This document shows, piece after piece, positions 56,701 through 64,000 of a stretch of 64,000 nucleotides of DNA. Source of the stretch: Toxorhynchites rutilus septentrionalis (taxonomy: Eukaryota; Arthropoda; Insecta; Diptera; Culicidae). Location: positions 158,771,108-158,835,107 of the forward strand of contig NC_073746.1 in NCBI RefSeq assembly GCF_029784135.1. The letters run 5' to 3'. Both the position numbers and the translations under genes were made by a program. Below the pieces are notes generated by a model, which made no database searches, was not told where the DNA came from, and worked only from the letters and a program-made list of their open reading frames with translations. Position 1 is the stretch's first letter. The number at the start of each line of letters is the position of its first letter.

Positions 56701-59581
56701 TGCTGCAGCAACTGTGAACGGAGTGTCACTCAACTCAATGCTTCTCAAAGGGCCTGATCAGCTAACGTCTTTGCCCGCCGTTCTATCGCGATTCCGACAA
56801 TTTTCAGTTGGAGTTTCAGCAGATATAAAAGAGATGTTCCATCAGATAATCATATGTGAAGCCGATAGACATTCTCAACGATTCCTATGGCGTACGGATC
56901 CCACGTGTGCGCCAGAGATATATTTAATGAATGTAGCTACGTTTGGAGCAACTTGTTCCCCAGCATCCGCTCAGTATATTAAAAATACAAATGCGAAGGA
57001 GTTCGTCGATCGCTTTCCACGGGCAGTACAAGGTATCCTCCATAATCATTACGTCGACGACTTCCTGGACAGTTTCGAGAATGAAGAAACCGCGGCGCAA
57101 GTATCGGCGGAAGTTAGAATGATTCATAGTCAAGCTGGATTTCAATTACGGAACTGGCAGTCAAATAGTAAAAATGTTCTAGCACGTCTCGGAGAACCTG
57201 CTTCATCAGGGAGTAAAACGCTGAGCACTGACAAAACGAAGAATCACGAACGAGTACTGGGCATGCTTTGGCTGACAGAAGATGATGAACTTGGGTATTC
57301 CACTCATATGTTAGACGAGATCGAGAAATTAATCATGGAAGGTGAACGTCCAACCAAACGACAGATGTTGAAATGTCTGATGGGCTTCTTCGATCCACTG
57401 GGGTTGCTGAGTATGCTATTGGTCCATGGCAAAGTGTTACTCCAAGACGTATGGCGGGCGGGCACTCAATGGGACCAGAAAGTAGACGGCGACATTTTTG
57501 AGCGTTGGAATAGATGGATCTGTCGTTTGCAGAGTGTCGCTGATTTTCGTGTCCCACGATGTTATTTTCTGGGAGCTACGACTCAGTGTTATAATCAGCT
57601 CCAACTACACATATTTGTGGATGCAAGTGAGGTTGCCTATTCTGCACTGGCATATTTTCGGATTATAAACGATCATGGAGTTCCTCAATGTACTTTAGTA
57701 GCTGCGAAGACGAAGGTGGCACCTCTGAAGCAGCTATCGATACCACGTCTTGAATTGCAGGCGGCGGTTCTAGGTACTCGGTTGATGCTTTTCGTAATGG
57801 AAAGCCATACAGTCGCTGTAACAAGGAAATATCTATGGAGTGACTCCGCAACAGTACTGGCATGGATACGATCAGATCATCGCAGGTATAAACAATTTGT
57901 GGCCTGCAGAATAGGAGAGATTCTGACCGCATCTAACGTTGACGAATGGAAATGGGTGCCTTCAAAACAGAATCCAGCGGATCAGGCAACAAAATGGGGG
58001 AAAAGTACTGGTCTAGATTCTGAGAGTGTTTGGTTCCGTGGGCCTGAATTCTTGAGACAATCAGAAACCAACTGGCCGCAGTTTGAAATCGGGCCAGCAG
58101 TTACGGAGGAAGAACTACGTCCTTGCCATCTTCATCGAACCATGAAGACGTGGGAACCAGTGATCGACTGCCATCGTTTTTCGAAGTGGGAGCGGTTGTT
58201 GAGAAGTACGGCATACGTTTGGCGCTTCATTGCCAACCGAAAGCGAGAGCAGAAGAAATGCGGTATCCTATCCAGTGAAGAGCTTCAGAAAGCAGAAATA
58301 ACCTTGCTAAGAATGGCGCAGTGGCAGGTGTTTCCTGATGAAATAGCTCTATTGGAAGATGGTCATCAAAACGAAGCAGGCGTCTTACGAATGGACGGTC
58401 GAATTGGAGCGGCAATCCATGCTCCCGAAGAAATGAAGTTTCCGGTAATTTTGCCAAGGAACCACCGAATCACTTTGCTACTTGTGAACGAATTCCATCG
58501 AAGATTCCGACACGCAAACGCAGAAACCGTAGTGAACGAACTTCGTCAACGTTTCTATATACCACAAATAAGGTCAGTCGTGAGGAAGGAAACAAAAAAT
58601 TGCCAGTGGTGTAAAATAAGGAATGCCACCCCAAGGATGCCTCGAATGGCTCCTCTACCATCCGCTAGATTGGCTTCATGTGTTCGACCGTTTACCTACA
58701 CAGGGTTCGATTTCTTTGGACCATTAATGGTGAAGGTCGGCCGAAGTAGCGTCAAGAGATGGATTGCGTTATTCACCTGTCTCACCGTTCGTGCAGTGCA
58801 CGTTGAAGTTGCCCACAGCCTTTCTACAGATTCGTGTGTGAAGTGCGTTCGACGATTCCTGTGTCGGCGGGGATTCCCCGCAGAAATTTACAGTGACAAT
58901 GGGACGAACTTCCAAGGAGCGGAACGAATATTAAAAGAACAACTCCGAGCAGTGCACGAAGGATTAGCAGCCACATTTACCAGTACAACAACCAAGTGGA
59001 TATTCATTCCACCCGCTGCGCCTCATATGGGTGGGGCATGGGAGAGAATGGTGAGATCCGTCAAAACCGCCATGATAACTGCTTATAATAATGATAGAAA
59101 ACTCGACGAGGAATCGTTGCAAACATTCGTGATTGAAGCTGAGTCCATAGTAAACAGTCGACCGTTAACATACTTGCCGTTAGATTCCGGAGAGAGTGAA
59201 GCTCTGACTCCGAATCATTTGCTCTTGGGAAGCTCGACTGGTGTACGTCAACCTTCGATACTGCCGACAGATTCTGCAGCTGCCATTAGGAACACATGGA
59301 ACCAGATTCAACATCAACTGGATATTTTTTGGAGAAGGTGGATTCGGGAGTATCTTCCCACATTGACCAAGCGAACTAAATGGTTCGGAGATACTAGACC
59401 ATTGGCCGTAGGAGATCTAGTTCTTGTGGTGGATGAGGCAAAAAGGAATAGCTGGGAACGTGGGCGTGTGTTGGAGATTGTAACAGCTAGCGATGGAAGG
59501 GTACGACAGGCTACAATCCAAACATTGAGAGGGCTCTTGAGAAGACCAGTGTCCAAGCTTGCGGTTCTAGATGTTGCATGA
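53705..59581 (+). CDS. BEL/Pao gag-pol polyprotein, 1958 aa
   Basis: One frame without stops. Residues 20-63 form a PHD-type zinc finger (CANC...CDQCDAWWHMQC...CKNC), unusual at a Gag N-terminus. A coiled region follows (80-120), then the DUF1759-like Gag core (about 370-530) starting DLPTFSGNPVDWPIF. Cys/His knuckles occupy 583-645 (CCICKRGDHRVYDC). The aspartic protease has LDEGSS at 701-706. Reverse transcriptase spans about 970-1150, with YVDD at 1116-1119. RNase H runs from about 1300, with FVDAS (D1305), E1350 and D1380. The integrase has a zinc-binding domain (H1598, H1603, C1633, C1636) and a core with D1669, D1731 and E1780. A C-terminal DUF5641-like domain ends at 1958. All catalytic residues looked for are present. 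The start is the first ATG after the LTR. Confidence 0.96.
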   Translation: MAANAENTSRPLEDAERGNCANCSLSDSFDNFVQCDQCDAWWHMQCAGVDASIANQSFVCKNCTPHSVSSHSSSNRISARVALKLKLLEEQNAIELREIEIRKEFLRQKYALIEQQIDDMCDNTSQRSKVSRRSSRKRVEQWIQDADQVEGADVREKPERGAASLEQPKDTRISRTTDGKPPYPEGQPRRTLLESQLQHEFVERNQQSYSGAIPKAHPKTHQTTADQVWPLKPIVGNPSLLTPPVPHQGKPLHDNNKMDSAHPNFDTGLQELYKQFGTLGLAQTSTSKVPYSGTVPVTYGLPTISGVNPGLFPTGNHQQHCIPPLGTVPIVPTTYNANPASDMNGRHPFGNAQSEYVPTPSQLAARQVMPRDLPTFSGNPVDWPIFISSFINTTQVCGYSSAENLSRIQRCLKGAAYEAVKSRLLLPETVPQVLNTLQLLYGRPELLINALLDKVRSVPAPKSDKLETLIDFGMAVQSLCDHLEAAGQRDHLSNPSLLMELVTKLPAHIKMEWASFSLRYQVVNLKTFGEFMTGIVSSVSRVTLYSGSYGANSMVEKPRSSQRGTINAHVDEKEINREPIKLCCICKRGDHRVYDCGLFKSFSVDGRWKSVQRNALCRSCLNAHGRRSCRTASRCGIGGCEFRHHKLLHSDRSSHPENEPSLRATVSGNYSHGSFEQSLLFRIVPVKLYGSRSSITTFAFLDEGSSITLIEEKLVNELGVKGRRAPLCLSWTGDVTRMESESKKVELKISGLNNERKLQLEDARTVKKLALHGQSLCFDDLAARYGYLRGLPVASYENASPRLLIGIDNLSLTVPLKMREGKIHEPVAVKTRLGWCVYGGKGSKHTRCSLNYHACDCACDRQLHDEVKEYFALEDVGTKVIGDLESAEDRRARNLMEQTTRRVNGRFQTGLLWRYDVIEFPDSFNMALRRLECLERRMARDPLLKENLQKQLVEYQEKGYAHRACRADLARSDTKRVWYLPLGAVRNPKKPEKIRLIWDAAATVNGVSLNSMLLKGPDQLTSLPAVLSRFRQFSVGVSADIKEMFHQIIICEADRHSQRFLWRTDPTCAPEIYLMNVATFGATCSPASAQYIKNTNAKEFVDRFPRAVQGILHNHYVDDFLDSFENEETAAQVSAEVRMIHSQAGFQLRNWQSNSKNVLARLGEPASSGSKTLSTDKTKNHERVLGMLWLTEDDELGYSTHMLDEIEKLIMEGERPTKRQMLKCLMGFFDPLGLLSMLLVHGKVLLQDVWRAGTQWDQKVDGDIFERWNRWICRLQSVADFRVPRCYFLGATTQCYNQLQLHIFVDASEVAYSALAYFRIINDHGVPQCTLVAAKTKVAPLKQLSIPRLELQAAVLGTRLMLFVMESHTVAVTRKYLWSDSATVLAWIRSDHRRYKQFVACRIGEILTASNVDEWKWVPSKQNPADQATKWGKSTGLDSESVWFRGPEFLRQSETNWPQFEIGPAVTEEELRPCHLHRTMKTWEPVIDCHRFSKWERLLRSTAYVWRFIANRKREQKKCGILSSEELQKAEITLLRMAQWQVFPDEIALLEDGHQNEAGVLRMDGRIGAAIHAPEEMKFPVILPRNHRITLLLVNEFHRRFRHANAETVVNELRQRFYIPQIRSVVRKETKNCQWCKIRNATPRMPRMAPLPSARLASCVRPFTYTGFDFFGPLMVKVGRSSVKRWIALFTCLTVRAVHVEVAHSLSTDSCVKCVRRFLCRRGFPAEIYSDNGTNFQGAERILKEQLRAVHEGLAATFTSTTTKWIFIPPAAPHMGGAWERMVRSVKTAMITAYNNDRKLDEESLQTFVIEAESIVNSRPLTYLPLDSGESEALTPNHLLLGSSTGVRQPSILPTDSAAAIRNTWNQIQHQLDIFWRRWIREYLPTLTKRTKWFGDTRPLAVGDLVLVVDEAKRNSWERGRVLEIVTASDGRVRQATIQTLRGLLRRPVSKLAVLDVA
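53706..53721 (+). other. Probable primer-binding site overlapping the start codon
   Basis: TGGCGGCCAATGCAGA begins with TGG, complementary to a tRNA 3' CCA end, and resembles the TGGCGACC-type sites of other BEL elements. It starts 19 bp after the LTR and overlaps the ATG at 53705-53707, so the untranslated leader is only 18 bp beyond the LTR. No TGG-starting site is closer to the LTR. The tRNA was not identified. Confidence 0.45.
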
Positions 59582-59610
59582 GGTAAAACTGCACCAGTGA
59601 GCAGTGTTAC

Positions 59611-59620
59611 GGGGGGGAGG
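59611..59620 (+). other. Polypurine tract
   Basis: GGGGGGGAGG lies one base before the 3' LTR and is the expected plus-strand primer site for reverse transcription. Confidence 0.85.
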
Positions 59621-59621
59621 A

Positions 59622-60093
59622 TGTTGCCACTGGGAGCACTGTTTGGGAAACGAGCGAAAAAGCTCAGCATGGAAAGCTCGAGAACCGAGAACTGTCAGCG
59701 GTACACAAACAGAAAACAAAGCGAAGGTGTATAGCAGAATAGCGGAGAAATTATTAGATTATTTGGAAAGTATAGTAGAATAGTTAGTAGAGATTGAAAT
59801 TGATTTGATTAGATAGGGATTATTGAGTGACTGGCACAGTAAGTACATATAAATAAGATTTGGAAGCTGACAATAATGAATTGTAATTTGAATAGGATTG
59901 TCAGCCGAAGCATTGCCGTCACGTATTTGAATTCAAAGATAGAAGACCGAAAAATGTAAGATGAAAATGCATATTGTTATTACATGAAATAAATATTTGA
60001 AAATTGCAGTTTAAAGCTGCTTCGCAACCACAAAAAGAGTTTTTAACTCGCACTGCGATCAGCTCGGAAAATCGGCCATTGTTCTCGCTAACA
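59622..60093 (+). repeat. 3' LTR of the BEL element
   Basis: 472 bp, matching 53215-53686 with no difference found by eye. The polyadenylation signal AATAAA is at 59988-59993 (53581-53586 in the 5' copy). Confidence 0.95.
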
Positions 60094-60194
60094 CTGTTTT
60101 TCGACCTAATCGGCCAAATGCTTTTCAATGTTTTTTACTGAAATAAAACAGACCGAAAAGTTCAACACTTTTGCATGCGGGTGTTATGGACTAG

Positions 60195-60712
60195 GGATTG
60201 CATTACCGTGCCAAATTTTCAATAACCGGTTTTCCGGTAATGAAAATTTCATTACCGGTAAAACCGGTAAATTACCGGTAGACAAATACATCGAAATAAT
60301 ACCATTATCTTGAAGAAACGGTTTTGATAATGTTTGTTTTACAAAAAGATGGTTAAAGTAATACTTAAGGACACAGAGAATGTTAATTTTGTCGCCTTCT
60401 AATCTCGATCGGATCTCTTTAACAATGTTTCCAAAAGAGGAAAACGCCCGTTCAGAGTCCAGTACCATTGTCATGTATTTGTCTCTGATCCCTCTTTACG
60501 AAAACACTAGTCCGAGAATTTTCATCAATCCGTTTATAGACGTTCAGTTTGGGCTGGACGTTGTTACCTTTGTTTGTTGCAATTGTCGTTCAATTTTTCC
60601 TTGATGCTCAACTGTTCTGCAGGTTCCGCATCGCCCAGTGGATTTTTTTCCTCCTGTTTTCCAGCTACAGAATTAATATTATCATCACCAAATTTGTTCA
60701 AGTCAGGATCAA
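60195..60712 (-). pseudogene. hAT transposase, C-terminal dimerisation remnant
   Basis: The minus strand, past the nested element, gives a linker (PLGDAEPAEQLSIKEKLND near 60620) and then MTMVLDSERAFSSFGNIVKE, with IRSRLEGDKINILCVLKYYF at about 60420-60355. This is the SERxFS...Y(F) end typical of the hAT dimerisation domain. Stops occur between 60560 and 60475. The frame then runs out into the terminal repeat. Confidence 0.8.
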
Positions 60713-60720
60713 TTTCAAAT

Positions 60721-62219
60721 CAGGGTTGCCATAATAAAATCTGTGTTTTCGACCTGTAAAAATCTTTTTATCTTAGTTCTTTTCCAGAAAATCTGTATTG
60801 TATTTATAAGTCTAATTTTTTGCCATAATTTGAGCTTTAGTTATAATACGATGTTGAAGGTAACCACGTGGCGCTAGTAAACATATACATTGTAGTAAAA
60901 CACAACGCTTCATTGAGGTGTAATGAAAGTTTAAACAGTTGCATTTTTTCAGGCCTGTTTATGTAGCGCAACGAAAATACTCTTATCATAATATATTCTA
61001 GAGCACACACAAAAATGTAAGGCATAACTGCCAACGAATGAAAAGAGGACATTAAATTGACATGAAACCATGTGTTCAGGATAAAGACAGGTTCTGAAAG
61101 AAATTTTTATGCTACATAAATGAATCGGTATGTTTTCATTTATATTAACATTTTTTGAATTTTTATTGTTCATCCGTTTACCAATCATTTCAGCAGTAGT
61201 TATCTATCTACTCTTATCCAGTTCAATACCTGTTCCAACAGCTTCAACTCACACGAAGATTTTGTGGGTTCTATAGATTCTACTCAAAATTTCCAAAGTC
61301 TAATCCTGCATCCTTAGATTTGATGTATTGTTCTGGGCATATATCATCCAAAGAGTAAGATAAAAAATTCTGGTTTCCTAGTTGATCTGAGTAAATTCAA
61401 TAGCAAAACGTAGTTCAAAATAAGTAAAATAGATTTGCTCATCGAGTCGTTCAAATGATGTAAAATTCGATTCGCTGTTTGGTTTCGTATTTAACTTGAA
61501 AATTAAAAAACAGGTTCAGTTCGTTGAACATCCGCAGACTGCGTTGAACGACGGATTCCAGTGAGAGCAAGCTTGTTGCAGATAAATTCAGAATATTCAA
61601 TTATTTGAGCTCTACTATTTGCTGAATTTAGTTGAACTCAATGCAATTCGATAGATCTATAGAATGTCTTTCATCTGAAACTTATTTTCATCAAAACTTC
61701 AAACGACAACAGCTAAAATTTTGAGGATTCCCAGTTCGGTAAACTCATCAATTATGATTGAAGAGTACGAATTTTCAATTTTCTCCAAAGGAATAGTTTT
61801 CAATGCTCGGATTGTTAGAATCCCTAACCAGGTTGGCTGCCTCATTTGTGTAGACCGCAATGCATGTTCCTAATATTGACTATACCGATTATTCATTTGG
61901 CAATTTTATAATTATCTATACAGTATTATATGATTAGGGAGTGTTCAAATCGATTGCAATATATATCGACATCTCGTAAATTCATCAAGAAATGACTGAG
62001 AAATAAGCTCTCGAAATGGAGAATTTTCGTGAAGTGATCGGAAAAAAATATTCAAATTCATTGAATAAAAAAAATAATTGTTGTATAAAATTGGAACCTT
62101 ATCTGCAAAATTCTGTATGAAATCCTGAAAATCTGTATTCTGTATCTACAGATTCTTGGCTTTAAAAATTCTTAAAAATTTGTATAAATATAGATTATTC
62201 TGTAGATTTGGAAACCCTG
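60721..62219. mobile_element. Nested hAT-type insertion, 1499 bp
   Basis: An exact 8-bp duplication TTTCAAAT flanks it (60713-60720 and 62220-62227). The ends are inverted repeats CAGGGTTGCCA and TGGAAACCCTG. The first 60 and last 120 bases share ATCTGTATT/TACAGAT-type subterminal words. No transposase was recognised inside, so it is non-autonomous. Being inside the other hAT, it is the younger of the two. Confidence 0.9.
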
Positions 62220-62228
62220 TTTCAAATG

Positions 62229-62632
62229 CCTGCTTGATCAATGCAGTCCGTAAGTTTTGATAGAAGACATCAAAGTCATCATTAACTGTGTCACGACCTC
62301 GAACAAAATGATTATTCATATATGGGAATGAATCTGCGTATACGAACGTCTTTCTGCAATCCTTCCAATCAGGACTTCAAGCAGCTGCTTCGAAATTTCT
62401 GATGGTTGCTCTGATAGCTGATCTAGTACAAATTGCAATCTGACGTCAGCTTCATAAAGCTGCATTTCTTCCGCAATAGCAGTTTAACAGCGACCAGAAC
62501 TGGTTCGAGGGCATCAACCAATTCCTTTATCGCTGTCAGTTCTTCATCGCTGAAACTTATCTTGTGTTTCGTTTTCAGATCGAGCAGCGATTTTTGAACT
62601 GAAGTTCGGAGGTCGTAGAATCGGCGGAACAC
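62229..62632 (-). pseudogene. hAT transposase, middle part remnant
   Basis: The minus strand reads RRFYDLRTSVQKSLLDLKTK then FSDEELTAIKELVDALEPVL, the helical block after the first catalytic Asp in many hAT transposases. After residue 69 the frame is broken, with degraded continuation to 62229 where the nested element starts. Confidence 0.8.
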
Positions 62633-62817
62633 TGCCGGTTATGATTTTTTTATCTTATTTTGATTATCGAGTCATATTCCAAAGCGGCATAAAGACAAAT
62701 TATTTATGGTGTAAAAATTAAAATTACCGAAATTACCGGTTAATGATTGTAAAATTACCGGTAATTCGGAAATGGAAAATGACACGGTATTACCGGTTAA
62801 CAATCCCTATTATGGAC

Positions 62818-63489
62818 ATATAGGGGGGGGGGGAATATGGACAGGTTTGGAATACACGAAGCGTAGAGGTTCATCGCTCTTGAGAGGAATAATTTTATTC
62901 AACCAAGGTCTGAACTCATCACGGATTCCCGCTTTTCAGCAGTGTAAACGGACAAATCCTCAACTATTTTGCTTTTGGTTCCAATCAGCTTGTAAACAGT
63001 CCAACTTTGGTGATTTGATTTCCGTTTATAGACGCAGAGCATTCCTTAGGAACAGAATAAACAGACTTTCCACAGTCCATCTCACTCCCACTGGCAATTG
63101 TCCATTTCACCCCACCAGTACAATTTTTTCAAAATTAGTGTTCTCACTAACAGAAATCTGAAATTCAAAATGTAACTATGCAAATCAACCACTTGTCCAT
63201 ATTATCCCCACTGTCCGTATTACCTCTGTGATTTCTTCACAGATAATTGAGTGTGCTTTCTTTTAGAATTTCTACAATCCAGCAACACATTACATCAAAC
63301 TATTAAAGCTCGAGTCAATTAACGCCCGTGTTGACGTTTTTTTCAAACGTTGTACCTTATTTCGATCGGAATTAGCTTGTAGATCTCTGAGACGAGACTA
63401 GACAGAGGGGTCGATTACGGACGAGTTTTTGAACCAGCTGCTGATTGATGAATTCTAAAGGGTTGCAATAATATTCTAAAATACGCATA
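62818..63489. other. Spacer with G10 run
   Basis: A run of about 10 G occurs at 62823-62832. An open frame at 62772-63161 crosses the hAT terminus and is not a recognisable protein. Nothing else identified. Confidence 0.5.
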
Positions 63490-63500
63490 AAACGTTATAC

Positions 63501-64000
63501 AGGTCGGACTCGATTATCCGGAGTATTTTATTTTTGATTTTCGGAAATTTTGAATAATTTGTATAATAATTCTATATTGAATAGTTGATATAGGTATCAA
63601 AAGAAAGAGCTTGACTAGTAGAATGCAGTCATTTATGAATAATGCAAATCAAAGATAGCGGCCACTACAAAATGGCGGATTACATATTTTCTCAGAACCC
63701 CATCAATATGGGTATCAAACGAAAGGGATTGACTAGCAGAACACAGTTATTTATGAAAAATGATCTTGAAAAATTCTATTTGGCCGCCGCAAAAAATGGC
63801 TGAATGGCTTGATTTCGAGAATACACTACACTATGAACAACATAAATTCGAAAAGGTTGCCGCCACAAAATGGTCGACTATGTATTTTTTTGCAATTCCC
63901 TCAATATTGGTCTCAAATGAAATGATTTGACTAATAGAATACAGTATAGGTCGGACTCGATTATATACAGACTCGATTATATACAATTTTGGACTCGATT
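63501..64000 (+). repeat. End of an element with GGTCGGACTCGATTAT motifs and internal minisatellite
   Basis: AGGTCGGACTCGATTATCCG at 63501 recurs at about 63951 (AGGTCGGACTCGATTATATA), which is then followed by shorter ACTCGATTATATACA copies. Between them lie degenerate units starting at about 63592, 63711 and 63911, with ATCAAA(A/C)GAAAG, TTGACTAG(T/C)AGAA, CAGT(C/T)ATTTATGAA and AAAATGGC words. The terminal word resembles ends of pogo-like elements, but this is a weak call. The element runs off the window. Confidence 0.55.

Larger units (their letters stand above)
53215..60093 (+). mobile_element. Complete BEL/Pao LTR retrotransposon
   Basis: It has two 472-bp LTRs (TG...CA), a 5-bp target duplication CTGTT (53210-53214 and 60094-60098), a single uninterrupted gag-pol frame and a polypurine tract. 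The domain order protease, reverse transcriptase, RNase H, integrase and the 5-bp duplication identify BEL/Pao. The LTRs read as identical over their length, implying very recent insertion. No separate envelope-like frame was found. It lies about 250 bp beyond the presumed end of the host gene's 3' UTR, in the same orientation. Confidence 0.97.
60192..62809 (-). mobile_element. hAT transposon, internally deleted, with nested insertion
   Basis: An exact 8-bp duplication TTATGGAC flanks it (60184-60191 and 62810-62817). The termini are inverted repeats TAGGGATTG/CAATCCCTA, followed by subterminal ACCGGTAAT words in both orientations. Transposase pieces lie on the minus strand. Without the nested 1499-bp element it is about 1.1 kb, much shorter than an autonomous hAT, so the central catalytic part had been lost. 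It inserted 91 bp beyond the BEL 3' LTR's target duplication. Confidence 0.93.

Noticed and set aside
62772..63161. 129-codon plus-strand frame
   Set aside because: It spans the hAT terminal repeat, target duplication and a G10 run, so it is a chance fusion.

Overview
The window looks like chromosomal DNA of a dipteran insect, most likely a culicine mosquito. It is AT-rich, and one gene with a very large intron sits among densely nested transposable elements. The element types fit a mosquito: a DD37E Tc1/mariner copy, tRNA-derived SINEs, PIF/Harbinger and hAT derivatives, RTE-like LINEs and a young BEL/Pao retrotransposon. Nothing bacterial or operon-like is present. The species assignment is inference from element composition.

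Layout. 1-25 kb is almost all mobile DNA: a minus-strand LINE remnant (170-745), a DD37E element (1594-2889) inside an older repeat, a second LINE remnant (4135-5250), two internally deleted Harbinger copies in opposite orientation (6768-8059 and 20407-21505), several MITEs, a SINE (18781-19068), and copies of an unclassified repeat ('E family') whose termini carry near-palindromic GACGT...ACGTC motifs. Exon-like stretches ending in good splice donors (11705, 21962, 25788) could be alternative 5' untranslated exons of the gene that follows.

The host gene lies on the plus strand. A 66-codon exon at 26054-26251 is followed by an intron of about 16 kb and a large terminal exon at 42205-43594. 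The second exon has two overlapping frames: a compact N-terminal domain in one, and a Cys/His-containing segment plus a long Asn/Gln/Ser-rich tail in the other. They meet at a CA microsatellite. I do not recognise the protein family. A long 3' UTR probably follows, to about 52.96 kb. It is nearly free of transposons except for one compound RTE-like insertion (47465-51381) flanked by an 11-bp duplication.

53-64 kb holds a complete BEL/Pao retrotransposon (53215-60093) with LTRs that read as identical, a 5-bp target duplication and one uninterrupted 1958-codon gag-pol frame starting with a PHD finger. Next comes a hAT element (60192-62809) with an 8-bp duplication, itself carrying a second hAT-type insertion with its own 8-bp duplication (60721-62219). 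The window ends in the terminus of another element containing degenerate minisatellite units.

My candidates for a second look are the dual-frame/frameshift structure of the host gene, the near-intact BEL element with its start codon overlapping the likely primer-binding site, and the several layered insertions whose order can be read from target-site duplications. I see no clear sign of a wholly new biological system.
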